A program made the position numbers and the translations under genes. A stretch of 52,747 nucleotides of DNA. It comes from Methanocorpusculum sp. GTDB lineage: Archaea > Halobacteriota > Methanomicrobia > Methanomicrobiales > Methanocorpusculaceae. The stretch spans positions 1 to 52,747 of the forward strand of contig DALTWG010000004.1 of NCBI GenBank assembly GCA_029987245.1, read 5' to 3'. Of the stretch, positions 7,797 to 17,291 are shown in pieces; within the stretch, counting starts at the first letter, position 1; each line of letters opens with the position of its first letter. The notes beneath the pieces were generated by a model. The model was not told the DNA's origin. It made no database searches and saw nothing but the letters and a program-made list of their open reading frames with translations.

Positions 7797-10700
7797 TTAC
7801 TCCTTCAGATAATGACTCAGCGGCTCCACCGTCGCCTTTTCCGTCTTCATCGCCTCAATCGCCTGCACAGCCGCCTCGGCACCGAAAATTGTCGTCACAT
7901 ACGGAATCGAATAATCAATCGTCGCCCGCATAATCTGCAAATGGTCGGCGCGCGATGTTTTGTCGCCCGGCGTGTTAATAATCAAATCAACATCATTTGC
8001 CCGAATCATATCCACAATATTCGGCGAACCCTGCTGGAATTTGCGCATATATTCCATCGGAATATTATGCTCGCCAAGGAACTTAAGCGTCCCTTCTGTT
8101 CCAAGCAGCGTAAAGCCGAGTTTGTGCAGTTTTTCTGCAACCGGCAGAATTGCAGGCTTCTGCTCATCAATCACCGAGATGAAAACCTTGCCGGATAACG
8201 GCAGCGTGTTGGAAGCAGCCTGACTTGCCTTGAAAAACGCTCTGCCGAAATCGTAGTCAATACCGATGACCTCGCCTGTAGACTTCATTTCAGGACCTAA
8301 AATCGGGTCAACGCCCGGAAGACGCGAGAACGGAAGCAGAACCTCCTTCACGGCAACATGCCCAATCTCCTTTTCATGATACGGCAGGTCCTTCAGCTTT
8401 TTGCCAAGCATAACCTTTGCTGCGATTTTTGCAAGCGGAATGCCCGTTGCCTTGGAAACAAACGGCACTGTGCGCGAAGCCCGCGGATTTGCCTCCAAAA
8501 CGTAAATAACGCCGTCCTGCATCGCATACTGAATGTTAATAAGACCGACAACCTGCAAAGAGAGCGCAATCTTTCTTGTATAGTCCTTTACGGTTTCAAT
8601 CTGCTCTTTCGTCAGAGTCTGCGTTGGAATCACACACGCGGAATCGCCTGAGTGCACGCCCGCCTCTTCAATATGCTCCATAACGCCGCCGATTAAGACA
8701 TCCTCGCCGTCGCAGACCGCATCAACATCCAATTCGGTTGCATTGTTGAGATACCGGTCGATTAACACCGGATGCGTGTTGGAAACACGGACCGCCTCTT
8801 TGATGTAGGTCTTGAGTTCGAGCTCGTCATGAACAATCTCCATCCCGCGGCCGCCAAGGACATAACTCGGGCGCACAAGCACCGGATAGCCGATTTTTGC
8901 CGCAATTTCGTATGCCTCCTTCTCGGAATAAGCCGAGCCGTTTGCAGGCGAGGGGATATGGTCTTTTTCAAGCAGGACACTGAACCTGTTTCTGTCTTCG
9001 GCAACATCCATGTTGTCCGGGGTAGTACCCAGGACTTTCGTCTTCAGACCGAAGAGTCGGATCTCTTCCTGAATCGGGATGGCAAGGTTGACTGAATTCT
9101 GACCGCCGAACTGCACCATGACACCGTCATAATCGCCTTTTCTCAGGATGTTTACCACATCTTCGAGCTGCATCGGCTCGAAATAGAGCCGGTCGGAGGT
9201 ATCGAAGTCAGTAGACACCGTTTCCGGGTTGTTGTTTAAGATATGGACCTCGACTCCCTCCTCGCGCAGGGATTTGACCGCGTGAACCGTGCAGTAATCG
9301 AATTCAATGCCCTGACCGATGCGGATTGCGCCCGACCCCAGAATAAGCACCTTCTTCCTGTCGGATTTGGTCAGTTCGCACTCCTTTTCCCAGGTTGAGT
9401 AATAGTACGGGGTTTTTGCCGGGAACTCGGCGGAACAGGTATCCACCATCTTGTAGGTGGGAAGACCCACTAAAGTCTCAATCTTGTAAATGTTCCAGCC
9501 GGTGAGTTCCCGGATTTCCGCATTGGAGAACCCGTATTTCTTGGAGAGTTTGACCAGTTCTTCGGTTGGATGCGTCTTTAACTCTTCCTCGATTTCGACG
9601 ATGTTTCTGATTTTTTCCAGGAAGAACGGCTCTATCTCTGTTAACCCGTTTATTTCCTCCACGGTCATGCCAATTCTGAACGCATCAAAGAGAGTGGGGA
9701 ACCGTTCATCCGTCGGCCGGGAAAGAATCATTCTGATTTCGTTTTTGTCGGTATGGCGGTTGATATCGGTATCAAGCGAGCGCAGCGCCTTTTTGAATCC
9801 TTCCTCCACTGTCCGCCCAATGGCCATAACCTCGCCGGTGGATTTCATCGACGTAGTCAGCGTTCTGTCCGCACGCTTGAATTTGTCAAACGGCCAGCGG
9901 GCGACTTTTACGACGACATAGTCTACTGCCGGCTCAAAACATGCCGGCGTGGTTCCGGTAACCGAGTTTTCAATCTCGTCAAGACGCAGACCGATGGCGA
10001 TTTTTGCCGCAACGCGTGCAATCGGATAGCCGGTTGCCTTGGATGCAAGAGCAGAAGACCGCGATACCCTTGGATTCACCTCGATTACGCGGTAATCGCC
10101 GTTTCTGAAGGCGAACTGAATATTGCAGCCTCCCTGGACATTGAGCGCTCTGATAATTTTAATCGCAGCCCGGCGCATGATGCCAAACTCCTCCGAGTTC
10201 AGGGAAAGAATCGGGGCGACGACAACAGATTCACCGGTGTGGACACCGACAGGGTCAACGTTTTCCATGCCGCAGATAATAATACAGGTATCGCTTGCAT
10301 CGCGCATGACCTCGAACTCGATTTCGTTCCATCCCTTGACGGATTCTTCAATTAAGACCTGGTGCACACGGGATTTTGCAAGACCGTGTTCTACGATGCG
10401 CTCGAGTTCTTCGCGGGTGGCTGCAACCCCGCCGCCGGAACCCCCAAGCGTATAAGCAGGCCGGATAATTGCCGGAAGCCCTACCTCGGCGTATGCCTCG
10501 TCGAGCTGTTTCATCTCGGTTAAGATGTAGCTTTTTGGAATCGGCTCGCCGATTTCAATCATGAGTTTTTTGAACAGATCGCGGTCTTCACCGTTGTAAA
10601 TTGCCTCAATCGGCGTGCCTAAAATCTGGATGCCGTCAAGAGCTCCGCGCTCATAGAGTTCTGCCGTCAGGTTCAGACCGGTCTGGCCGCCCATGCCGGA

Positions 10701-10961
10701 AAGAATGCCGTCAGGCTTTTCCTTTTTGATGATTTCTTCGATGACGTCTGCTTTCAGCGGTTCGACATAGACTTTGTCGGCTGTTTCCGGGTCAGTCTGG
10801 ATTGTTGCCGGATTGGAGTTTACCAGGACGACTTCGATGCCTTCTTCGCGCACGGCTTTGCAGGCCTGGGAACCTGCATAGTCGAATTCGGCAGCCTGTC
10901 CTATCTGAATCGGACCGGAGCCGATGAGAAGGACTTTTTTGAGTGTGGGATTTTTAGGCAT
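7797..10961 (-). CDS. carB: Carbamoyl-phosphate synthase large subunit
   Basis: 1054 residues, full length. The enzyme makes carbamoyl phosphate from bicarbonate, ammonia (channelled from CarA) and two ATP, for pyrimidine and arginine synthesis. The two homologous ATP-grasp halves are clear: first half with LIGSGPIQIGQAAEFDYAGSQA near residue 12, second half with LGSGAIRIGQGIEFDY near 555, each with the RPSYVLGG or RPAYTLGG nucleotide loop and ExNPRxSRS/T. The C-terminal allosteric MGS-like domain begins near residue 920 (FISVIDEQKPAILPVAEKL). It overlaps carA by 8 bp, so the pair is translationally coupled. No internal disruption is seen. Confidence 0.98.
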   Translation of the reverse strand: MPKNPTLKKVLLIGSGPIQIGQAAEFDYAGSQACKAVREEGIEVVLVNSNPATIQTDPETADKVYVEPLKADVIEEIIKKEKPDGILSGMGGQTGLNLTAELYERGALDGIQILGTPIEAIYNGEDRDLFKKLMIEIGEPIPKSYILTEMKQLDEAYAEVGLPAIIRPAYTLGGSGGGVAATREELERIVEHGLAKSRVHQVLIEESVKGWNEIEFEVMRDASDTCIIICGMENVDPVGVHTGESVVVAPILSLNSEEFGIMRRAAIKIIRALNVQGGCNIQFAFRNGDYRVIEVNPRVSRSSALASKATGYPIARVAAKIAIGLRLDEIENSVTGTTPACFEPAVDYVVVKVARWPFDKFKRADRTLTTSMKSTGEVMAIGRTVEEGFKKALRSLDTDINRHTDKNEIRMILSRPTDERFPTLFDAFRIGMTVEEINGLTEIEPFFLEKIRNIVEIEEELKTHPTEELVKLSKKYGFSNAEIRELTGWNIYKIETLVGLPTYKMVDTCSAEFPAKTPYYYSTWEKECELTKSDRKKVLILGSGAIRIGQGIEFDYCTVHAVKSLREEGVEVHILNNNPETVSTDFDTSDRLYFEPMQLEDVVNILRKGDYDGVMVQFGGQNSVNLAIPIQEEIRLFGLKTKVLGTTPDNMDVAEDRNRFSVLLEKDHIPSPANGSAYSEKEAYEIAAKIGYPVLVRPSYVLGGRGMEIVHDELELKTYIKEAVRVSNTHPVLIDRYLNNATELDVDAVCDGEDVLIGGVMEHIEEAGVHSGDSACVIPTQTLTKEQIETVKDYTRKIALSLQVVGLINIQYAMQDGVIYVLEANPRASRTVPFVSKATGIPLAKIAAKVMLGKKLKDLPYHEKEIGHVAVKEVLLPFSRLPGVDPILGPEMKSTGEVIGIDYDFGRAFFKASQAASNTLPLSGKVFISVIDEQKPAILPVAEKLHKLGFTLLGTEGTLKFLGEHNIPMEYMRKFQQGSPNIVDMIRANDVDLIINTPGDKTSRADHLQIMRATIDYSIPYVTTIFGAEAAVQAIEAMKTEKATVEPLSHYLKE

Positions 10962-12015
10962 TGGGGATACCTCTGTACATTATGTCATACACCGGTTTTT
11001 CCACGCCGTCGCAGATTGCGTCATGTTCGGGGTGAAACATTGCCGCATAGACGCCGAGGTCGGCGTTTTCAAATCCTTCAAGGGTTTTGTCGTTTGCATT
11101 GATGCAGTTGACACTGCAGCCTTCGCCAAGTGTGTCCGCCTCCACCGCATAGCCGTGACTCTGGTAGGTGACAGCGACGGTGCCGTCTGCAAATTTCACC
11201 GGCTGGGACGCGCCGCGGTGGCCGAATTTCAGTTTGGAGATTTCCGCGCCAAGGGCCGCGGCAATAATTTCGCAGCCCATGCAGATGCCCTGTACGGGAA
11301 TTGTGCCAAGAATTTCTTTTACCGCGGCAACGGCTTTGGGCGCTGCGCCAGATGCCCCCGGCCCGTTGGTCACGAAAAGTGCCTGGGGTTTGTTTTCCAG
11401 AAGGACATCTGCCGGGGTACCGTATGGGTAGATGTATAAGTCTGCGCCGCGGTTTTGCAGGCTTTTGAGCACGGTGCTTCTTACCCCGAGGTCAAGCACG
11501 GCGATTTTTTTGCCGCGGCCTTCGATATGATACGGCGCTTTGCAGGTAACGGCCGGAATTAACGCGCGGCTTTCCTGCGAGGGTGCAGCCCGCGCGAGAG
11601 CGACGGCTTTATTTGCGTCATCGCTTCCGCAAATAACTGCTGCACGCATGACGCCCTCTTCCCGCAGTTTAATGGTAAGCATACGGGTATCGATATCTTC
11701 GATGCCGATAAGACCGTGTTCTTCGAAGAAGTCTTTCATCGCCGGGCCTTTCTTCGGGCAGGTGCAGAGTTCCCGGCATACTGCTGCAGCTGCATGCACG
11801 CGGCTGCTGTGCATTTGTTCTTTGAGCGCGCCGTAATTTCCAAGAAGAGGATAGCCGAATGTGAGAATCTGGCCTTCCACTCCGGGGTCGCTTAAGGCTT
11901 CCATATACCCTGTTGAGAGCAGGGATACCACAATTTCGCCGGCTGCTTCGCCTTCAATGCCGAAGCCGGCACCGGAAAAAACTGTTCCGTCTTCAAGTCC
12001 CAGGACTGCTTTCAT
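10954..12015 (-). CDS. carA: Carbamoyl-phosphate synthase small (glutaminase) subunit
   Basis: 353 residues. It hydrolyses glutamine and passes ammonia to CarB. The N-terminal CPSase_sm domain (residues 1-130, LEDGTVFSGAGFG) is followed by a class I glutamine amidotransferase domain with the nucleophile in GICMGCEI, near residue 244, and the catalytic His/Glu in MFHPEHDA near the C-terminus. The nucleophile motif is G-I-C-M-G as in functional enzymes. First gene of the carAB operon; a TATA-like AATATAAC lies about 15 nt upstream of the ATG, so the leader is very short or absent. Confidence 0.97.
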   Translation of the reverse strand: MKAVLGLEDGTVFSGAGFGIEGEAAGEIVVSLLSTGYMEALSDPGVEGQILTFGYPLLGNYGALKEQMHSSRVHAAAAVCRELCTCPKKGPAMKDFFEEHGLIGIEDIDTRMLTIKLREEGVMRAAVICGSDDANKAVALARAAPSQESRALIPAVTCKAPYHIEGRGKKIAVLDLGVRSTVLKSLQNRGADLYIYPYGTPADVLLENKPQALFVTNGPGASGAAPKAVAAVKEILGTIPVQGICMGCEIIAAALGAEISKLKFGHRGASQPVKFADGTVAVTYQSHGYAVEADTLGEGCSVNCINANDKTLEGFENADLGVYAAMFHPEHDAICDGVEKPVYDIMYRGIPNA

Positions 12016-12179
12016 AATTGTACTGTTATATTTTCATGGATTCGATATAAGGATATTCACTGGTGGGTATTGTGGGATGGAGAAAATATATGATTTCAGT
12101 TTTTTCTCTATTGTGATTTTTTCAGATGAATAGTTGCGCGTAATTTTTTATAGAAAAATGCGTCTATATTTTTGCAGCG

Positions 12180-13436
12180 TTATAATTCCAGACTGTTTTC
12201 TTTTAGCAGGAAATCATAAATGCTGATGGTTAGAATCCCGTCATTGTCGCGTCTCGGGATAACAGAGTCACGCACCACAACTATTTTTTTGAAACTGTCA
12301 TCAACTGATGTAAGTGATTTGCATTCCTGTTTATTTTTTTCTTCATCGTAAATATGGAGAGCAGACTGAATGTAATATCTTTTGCTCCCCTGATTGGCAA
12401 CAAAATCAATCTCCAGAATTTTGCGAACAATAGTTCCTGCACTGTCCCGCTCCTTCTTTTCGACAATACCGACATCAACATTATATCCGAGGCGGCACAA
12501 TTCGATGTAAATGATATTTTCCATGAGATATGTTTGTTCCACCTGGCGGAAATTCAGTCTGGCATTTCTCAGACCGGTATCTTCGAAATAATATTTTAAC
12601 GGTGTTCCGATATAACGCCTGCCCCTGATATCATATCGTTTTGCTTCACGAATAAGAAACGTATCTTCAATACCGGCGATATACTCGAAAATTGTTGCCC
12701 GTGACGGAGCATTTTTATTGACGCTTTTGAAGGTGTTGTAAATCCGTTCCGGGTTGGTGAGCGAACCGATATCCGATGCCAGAATATCCAGTATGTTTTC
12801 CAGGTCGGATGTGTTGCGGATTGTATTTCTTTCAATGATATCTTTCAAATAGGTTTCTTTGAACAGGTCGATAAGATATTTTGATTTCTGTGCTTCGGTC
12901 TCTCGTGACAAAACAAGAGGCATTCCGCCGTAAATCAGATATTCATCAAAGCCTTCTGTTTTGCTTCCCGGGTAAACCGACATGAACTCGCCAAATGAAA
13001 GAGGATAGACATGTATCTCATCGCCTCTTCCGCGAAACTCGGTAATGACATCCTTTGACAGGAATTTTGAGTTGCTTCCGGTAACATACACATCAACATT
13101 CGGATATTGAAGGAGCGTATTGAGTATTTCTTCAAAATCAGTCATCATTTGAATCTCATCCAAAAGGATGTAATACATTTCCTCATCTTTCAGAAGTGCT
13201 TCAACATAATCAAGGAAATAATCCGGGTCGCGGAATTTTGCATTGCGCCGCAAATCCAGTTTTTTCTGTATGATATGACTGCTGTCAACACCTGATTCTT
13301 TCAGATGGCGTGCGAATAAGGTGAACAGGAGATAGGATTTGCCGACACGTCTGAGCCCTGTTATTACTTTAATTAATCCGTTGTGTTTGCGGCTTATTAA
13401 CTCATTAAGGTATAAATCACGCTTTATTTCATTCAT
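12180..13436 (-). CDS. AAA ATPase with DUF4143-type C-terminus (copy C)
   Basis: 418 residues, close paralogue of the cassette-B ATPase. Walker A GLRRVGKS is at 27-34, Walker B LLDEIQ near 92-97, then YVTGSNSKFLSKDVITEFRGRGDEIHVYPLSFGEFM. The nuclease-like end contains ENIIYIELCRLGYNVDVG, LEIDFVANQ and RYYIQSALHI, again with Q at the place of the usual ExK lysine strand. The ATG at 13436 is preceded by 15 nt and then a 34-bp palindrome of the same length and layout as those around copy B but with different arm sequence. Downstream (12151-12175) an imperfect AGAAAAATGC...ATTTTTGC inverted repeat may be a decayed second palindrome or a terminator. It separates carAB from hypB. Confidence 0.88.
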   Translation of the reverse strand: MNEIKRDLYLNELISRKHNGLIKVITGLRRVGKSYLLFTLFARHLKESGVDSSHIIQKKLDLRRNAKFRDPDYFLDYVEALLKDEEMYYILLDEIQMMTDFEEILNTLLQYPNVDVYVTGSNSKFLSKDVITEFRGRGDEIHVYPLSFGEFMSVYPGSKTEGFDEYLIYGGMPLVLSRETEAQKSKYLIDLFKETYLKDIIERNTIRNTSDLENILDILASDIGSLTNPERIYNTFKSVNKNAPSRATIFEYIAGIEDTFLIREAKRYDIRGRRYIGTPLKYYFEDTGLRNARLNFRQVEQTYLMENIIYIELCRLGYNVDVGIVEKKERDSAGTIVRKILEIDFVANQGSKRYYIQSALHIYDEEKNKQECKSLTSVDDSFKKIVVVRDSVIPRRDNDGILTISIYDFLLKENSLEL

Positions 13437-13451
13437 GGTTTAGAATTCTAC

Positions 13452-13485
13452 TGAAGAAAAATGCCACATGTGGCAAAAATCTTCA
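13452..13485. repeat. 34-bp palindrome upstream of ATPase copy C
   Basis: Arms TGAAGAAAAATGCC and its near-complement around ACATGT. Same total length (34), same central CATG, same A/T tract position and nearly the same distance to the ATG (15 against 16 nt) as the palindrome upstream of ATPase copy B, but the outer arm bases differ (GAAG against GCGG). Confidence 0.85.
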
Positions 13486-13600
13486 TTACGCTACTAATTA
13501 TTTGTCCTTAATACTGATAAATATTTCTCCAAATCAGAAACGAAGCGATTACATGAAAAATAAACTATCCTTAAAACTGTGCCCCGGTAAAAAAGAAAAT

Positions 13601-14248
13601 TTATGCAAGGATAGCGTCGCAGACTTCCTTGACGCCCTCGCCTTTTTTGAGCACCGTCTTGATAATAACCATTTCCGGATTGTATCTTTTAATATCTTTT
13701 ACCATCCGCTCCACATTGCACCCTACAGCCTCCGCCAGGTCAACCTTGTTGATGACAGCAATCTGACAGTCGCGAAACATCATGGGATGCTTGTTTACCA
13801 CATCATCGCCTTCAGTCGTCGAAATAACCACAATCCGCTTCTCCGCGCCCAGCTTGAAATCCGTTGGACACACCATGTTGCCGACATTTTCAATGAAACA
13901 GACATCTATATTGTCGAGTTCCAGATGGTCAAGGGCGTGATGAACCAGATGTGCATCAAGGTGACACTCCTTGCCCGTGTTCGCATTGAACGCCGGAATA
14001 CCTGTTGCAACAATTCTCTGGAAATCGTCATCGCCGTAGACATCGCCCGCAATCGCCGCCGTGTTTAAGCCGCGGGATTTGAGTTCCGGCACGATTTTTT
14101 CAATCAGCGAAGTTTTTCCGCTGCCGATAGCGCCAAGCAAATCAAATGCGCGCACTCCGTGCTCTTTGAAGTGTTCTGCGTTGTGTTCGGCAAGTTTATT
14201 GTTTGCGCCGTAGATTTCGGCTTCCATGTGAACATCTACATGATGCAT
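13601..14248 (-). CDS. hypB: Hydrogenase nickel-insertion GTPase HypB
   Basis: 215 residues. HypB is a SIMIBI-class GTPase that works with HypA to load nickel into [NiFe] hydrogenases; here the ech hydrogenase at 43.7-48.8 kb and other hydrogenases elsewhere in the genome are likely clients. Visible motifs: P-loop GAIGSGKTSL near residue 41, GDVYGDDD, the nickel-site ECHLDAHLVHHAL, ENVGNMVCP, and NKVDLAEA for guanine recognition. The N-terminus has only three histidines (MHHVDVH), not the His-rich nickel-storage tail of some bacteria. Start at ATG 14248 follows the archaeal family; a second ATG at 14227 is possible. Monocistronic. Confidence 0.96.
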   Translation of the reverse strand: MHHVDVHMEAEIYGANNKLAEHNAEHFKEHGVRAFDLLGAIGSGKTSLIEKIVPELKSRGLNTAAIAGDVYGDDDFQRIVATGIPAFNANTGKECHLDAHLVHHALDHLELDNIDVCFIENVGNMVCPTDFKLGAEKRIVVISTTEGDDVVNKHPMMFRDCQIAVINKVDLAEAVGCNVERMVKDIKRYNPEMVIIKTVLKKGEGVKEVCDAILA

Positions 14249-14395
14249 AATAGTATGTTAGTTGTTCGTATGATTATAAATGTTTATTTATATTGCGCGC
14301 TCGTGCAAGGCTCCCTCTTTTTCCCGCCCTTACGGCGCGGATTTTGCGCCCCTGAAACCTACTATGTTATATGTTAGCACGCCCCATATTTTTGT

Positions 14396-14506
14396 ATGAT
14401 ATTTGGATTACCCGAGGTTACCGTCTTTACTGTAGGCGGTGCAATACTCGTAATCGTCATCCTTCTCACCCTGTGGGCACTCAAATTCCCGAAGGTGGAT
14501 GAATAA
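14396..14506 (+). CDS. Small accessory membrane peptide of the sodium:solute symporter
   Basis: A 36-codon gene: start ATG at 14396, stop TAA at 14504-14506, sharing its last base with the ATG of the symporter (TAATG). The product has one transmembrane helix (residues about 8-28: VTVFTVGGAILVIVILLTLWAL) with a short charged C-terminus (KFPKVDE). Position, size and coupling match the symporter small accessory proteins found next to SSS-family transporters. The partner role is inferred from the family. A TATA-like TTATATG lies about 25 nt upstream of the start, so the mRNA may be leaderless. Confidence 0.8.
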   Translation: MIFGLPEVTVFTVGGAILVIVILLTLWALKFPKVDE

Positions 14507-16095
14507 TGGCGCTTGAAACAGGAAGTATGGTTGTCACTGTTGTGATGATTGTTGTATATTTTGTCATCCTCCTTGCGATAGGAGTATGGGCATCGAAGAA
14601 AATCAATAACTCCGAAGACTATATGCTTGCCGGCAGAAATCTCGGCTTCTGGCTGTTCACGCTCTTAATTGTCTGCTCAATCTGCAGCGGTATGACACTT
14701 ATCGGCACAAGCGAGTTCGGTTTCAAAAGCGGCTGGCCGGGCATCTGGGAACAGATTTTTGTCCCGCTTGCAGCTTCGTTTTGTATCATCTTCTTCGGCA
14801 TGAAGCTGAACCGGATTGGAAAAAAGCTCGGCTGCATGACGATAGCAGATTATTTCTCTGCGCGCTATGAAAACAACAAAGGTCTTCGTGTGATGTCTGC
14901 TCTTGCAAGCATCGGTGTTTCGATGATTTATCTTGTCGGCCAGTACACGGCAATCAGCATTGTATTAATGTGGGCGTTCGGTCTTGAACACTGGCTGTCG
15001 CTGATTATTGCAGGGGTTATTATTACGGCTTACACGGTTATCGGCGGCCTGTATGCAATCACCTGGGCCGGTCTGGTGCAGGGGCTGATTCTTATCTTCG
15101 GTATCTTGTTAATCGCGCCGTTCATTTTAATCAAGTCGGGCGGTCTTGAGGCAATCAATACGGCTCTTGCGGCGATTGACCCGAATCTGGTTTTGCCGGC
15201 GTTTCCGACAAATTACGCAGCTTACGCTTACTGTACGCCGGAATACCTGGTGTCGTTTGGCATTTTGTTAATGGTTGGTCTTGCGTGTGCGCCGCATGTT
15301 GTTTCCAATGTGTTTGCGGCAAAGAAGGTGTCTTACTTTAAGTGGGCTCCGCTGGTGGCGTTCGGCATCTATGTGGTCATTATGTTTTTAGTGAAGCTGT
15401 GCGGTTTCGGTGTCCGTGCGATGGCTGAGACGGGTGTCCTCGATGAGGCTTCTGCCGCGGCGGTTTTAGATAATCCGGCGTCTGCGCTTCTTTACGGTAT
15501 CCAGGCTGCAAGTCCGTCCATCTTAATTACGGCGCTGTTTGCGGTGATTGTCCTGTCTGCGGTGATGTCAACTACCGACCGGCTTATGCTCACGGTGGGT
15601 ACGGAGTTTTCGTGGAATATTTTCAAGACGATGGTAAAGCCGCAGGCAAATGAGCGTCAGGTTATTCGTATCAGCCGGATTTGTGTCTTGATTGCGGCGG
15701 TTGTTTCGCTGGTTTTAGCCATTAATCCGCCGGAGATGTTAGCGTTCCTTATCTGGATGGGTATTGCGCTGATGCTTTGTGCGTTTGCGGTGCCGCTGAT
15801 TGCAGGGCTGTACTGGAAGCGTGCGACGGCTGCGGGGGCTATTGCTTCGATGATTGCGGGGTTAGCGGTTGCTGTGGCGCTTGGTGTCTATTCGCATCTG
15901 CTGAACAGTCCTTTTGGGGCGCTGCCGATGCATTTCTCGATTTATGCGCTTGCAGCGGGTGTTCTTGCGATGATTGTGGTGAGTCTGCTTACAAAGCGCA
16001 ATTCGGAGTCTGCGCTTGAAAAGACGTACACGGGGTTGTATCTTATTCCGAAGGATTTGAAGCAGGGCGGGGCGGGGGAAGAGAAGGAGGAGTAA
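14506..16095 (+). CDS. Sodium:solute symporter family (SSS) transporter
   Basis: 529 residues with about 13 hydrophobic segments. The N-terminal VYFVILLAIGVWASKKINNSEDYMLAGRNLGFW block, the TSEFGFKSGWPGIWEQIFVPLAASF region and the SAVMSTTDRLMLTVGTEFSWNIF segment (sodium-site Ser/Thr in TM8) are characteristic of the PutP/PanF family. The substrate cannot be told from sequence; relatives carry proline, pantothenate or organic acids. It is co-transcribed with the 36-residue accessory peptide. The C-terminal tail is charged and cytoplasmic (GGAGEEKEE). The gene is followed by a convergent nucleotidyltransferase gene 62 bp away. Confidence 0.9.
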   Translation: MALETGSMVVTVVMIVVYFVILLAIGVWASKKINNSEDYMLAGRNLGFWLFTLLIVCSICSGMTLIGTSEFGFKSGWPGIWEQIFVPLAASFCIIFFGMKLNRIGKKLGCMTIADYFSARYENNKGLRVMSALASIGVSMIYLVGQYTAISIVLMWAFGLEHWLSLIIAGVIITAYTVIGGLYAITWAGLVQGLILIFGILLIAPFILIKSGGLEAINTALAAIDPNLVLPAFPTNYAAYAYCTPEYLVSFGILLMVGLACAPHVVSNVFAAKKVSYFKWAPLVAFGIYVVIMFLVKLCGFGVRAMAETGVLDEASAAAVLDNPASALLYGIQAASPSILITALFAVIVLSAVMSTTDRLMLTVGTEFSWNIFKTMVKPQANERQVIRISRICVLIAAVVSLVLAINPPEMLAFLIWMGIALMLCAFAVPLIAGLYWKRATAAGAIASMIAGLAVAVALGVYSHLLNSPFGALPMHFSIYALAAGVLAMIVVSLLTKRNSESALEKTYTGLYLIPKDLKQGGAGEEKEE

Positions 16096-16157
16096 TCCTT
16101 TTTTCCAGAATTATTTTTTCGATTTTTTTACTCCCATCCTGTTTTGTTTGGACGCTC

Positions 16158-16910
16158 TTACTGCTGCACCATCCTGCGAAAGAACGCATTGAGCTCCGTC
16201 CAGCCGCATTTCACCGCCTCTGCCTCTTCAGCCGCCTTCTTTACCGCATTCAGCTCCCGTTCGATGAACGCATCCAGTGCTGCAATTTTGGGCGCCTTTC
16301 CCATCTCCGGCATAGTCTGCTTCATTGCAAGCAGTTCATCGACAATGCCCTGCAAATCCGCCGGAAGCTCCGCTTCAATTAATTCTGAAAAAAGCATCGG
16401 GGGCTGTATGTTCCTTTCTGCAATCCATTTGGCTGCAAGAAGCGGCCGAAGCACATAGAAATATTTCTTTACCGGCACCATATCCGGCTGAAGATAATGC
16501 CGGTAATTGCCGTTTGCCATAGACCAGTAATGAAACAGACTCTTCTTCGGGGAAAAATACCGGTGCCTGAGCTCTTTCAGTTCTTTGAAGGCTTGCGAAT
16601 CCCGGTATACAATCGGCGATGCGCACCATTCAAAAACCGTCGGATTGGAATCATGCATCAGAACCAGTGCCTTTTTCAAATCCCAGCCGTTGATATCAAG
16701 TGTTTCGTCAAGCTGCCATTCGATAACATCTCTGGTTTTTTCCAGGCGCAGATATTCTTTTAAAGGCCGGACATAGATAAATCGTACATCATAGTCGCTG
16801 TCAGGGGATGCAAATCCCCATGCTCTGCTGCCGGATTCAACAGCCATGAGGACGCGGACATCTTCTCTTTCTTCTATTTCTTTTATCTTTTCCCGGATGC
16901 GTTCTTTCAT
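16158..16910 (-). CDS. Predicted nucleotidyltransferase (COG3541/RlsB-like)
   Basis: 250 residues. The N-terminal nucleotidyltransferase fold shows GSRAWGFASPDSDYDVRFIY, the GS and DxD metal-binding signature of the Pol beta superfamily, around residues 26-45. The following helical region (ALVLMHDSNPTVFEWCASP and HYWSMANGNYRHYL) is typical of the COG3541 group. The exact substrate is unknown. A longer frame starts at 16970, but the ATG at 16910 has a good AGGAG ribosome site 8 nt upstream, so I chose it. A small gene lies 56 bp upstream on the same strand and may share the transcript. Confidence 0.85.
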   Translation of the reverse strand: MKERIREKIKEIEEREDVRVLMAVESGSRAWGFASPDSDYDVRFIYVRPLKEYLRLEKTRDVIEWQLDETLDINGWDLKKALVLMHDSNPTVFEWCASPIVYRDSQAFKELKELRHRYFSPKKSLFHYWSMANGNYRHYLQPDMVPVKKYFYVLRPLLAAKWIAERNIQPPMLFSELIEAELPADLQGIVDELLAMKQTMPEMGKAPKIAALDAFIERELNAVKKAAEEAEAVKCGWTELNAFFRRMVQQ

Positions 16911-16966
16911 CTGTGTGTCTCCTGAATGGTGCTTTGTCTTTGGTTTGCTTCTCCTGCAGGATTTTT

Positions 16967-17131
16967 TCAAAGGATGCCGTCAAACCCAAGTTCTTTGGCG
17001 ATGTCTTTCATTTTTGCATATTCTTCTCTGGACATAGTCTGTTCTGCCGGCATGGAATCTATCATCGTGCGCCTGAATTCCTTTGCTTCATCTCCCTCAA
17101 GTATCACGCATGTGGTAAAAGCTTCTGTCAT
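16967..17131 (-). CDS. Small hypothetical protein (54 aa)
   Basis: A 54-residue, mostly helical and charged protein starting MTEAFTTCVILEG, with a C-terminal EEYAKMKDIAKELGFDGI helix. I do not recognise the family. A TATA-like AATATATAC lies about 10-20 nt before the ATG at 17131, so the transcript would be leaderless. It precedes the nucleotidyltransferase gene on the same strand, so it may be a small partner, but nothing in the sequence proves it. Confidence 0.5.
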   Translation of the reverse strand: MTEAFTTCVILEGDEAKEFRRTMIDSMPAEQTMSREEYAKMKDIAKELGFDGIL

Positions 17132-17291
17132 ACTACTTGTATATATTGACTGACCTATCACAAATATTTTGCCTGTTCTGTTTCACCGTTGGATGGTATG
17201 TATTTTTTCATCTGCCCTCCCCCCTCCAAAACTAAATGTTTACTATCTATCAAAACAAATAGTATATACTTATCGAGGACACCCCACACCA

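Noticed and set aside
7812..12133. Several plus-strand open frames of 80-200 codons
   Set aside because: They are antisense shadows of carB and carA, which are certain genes; GC-rich codon bias creates such frames.
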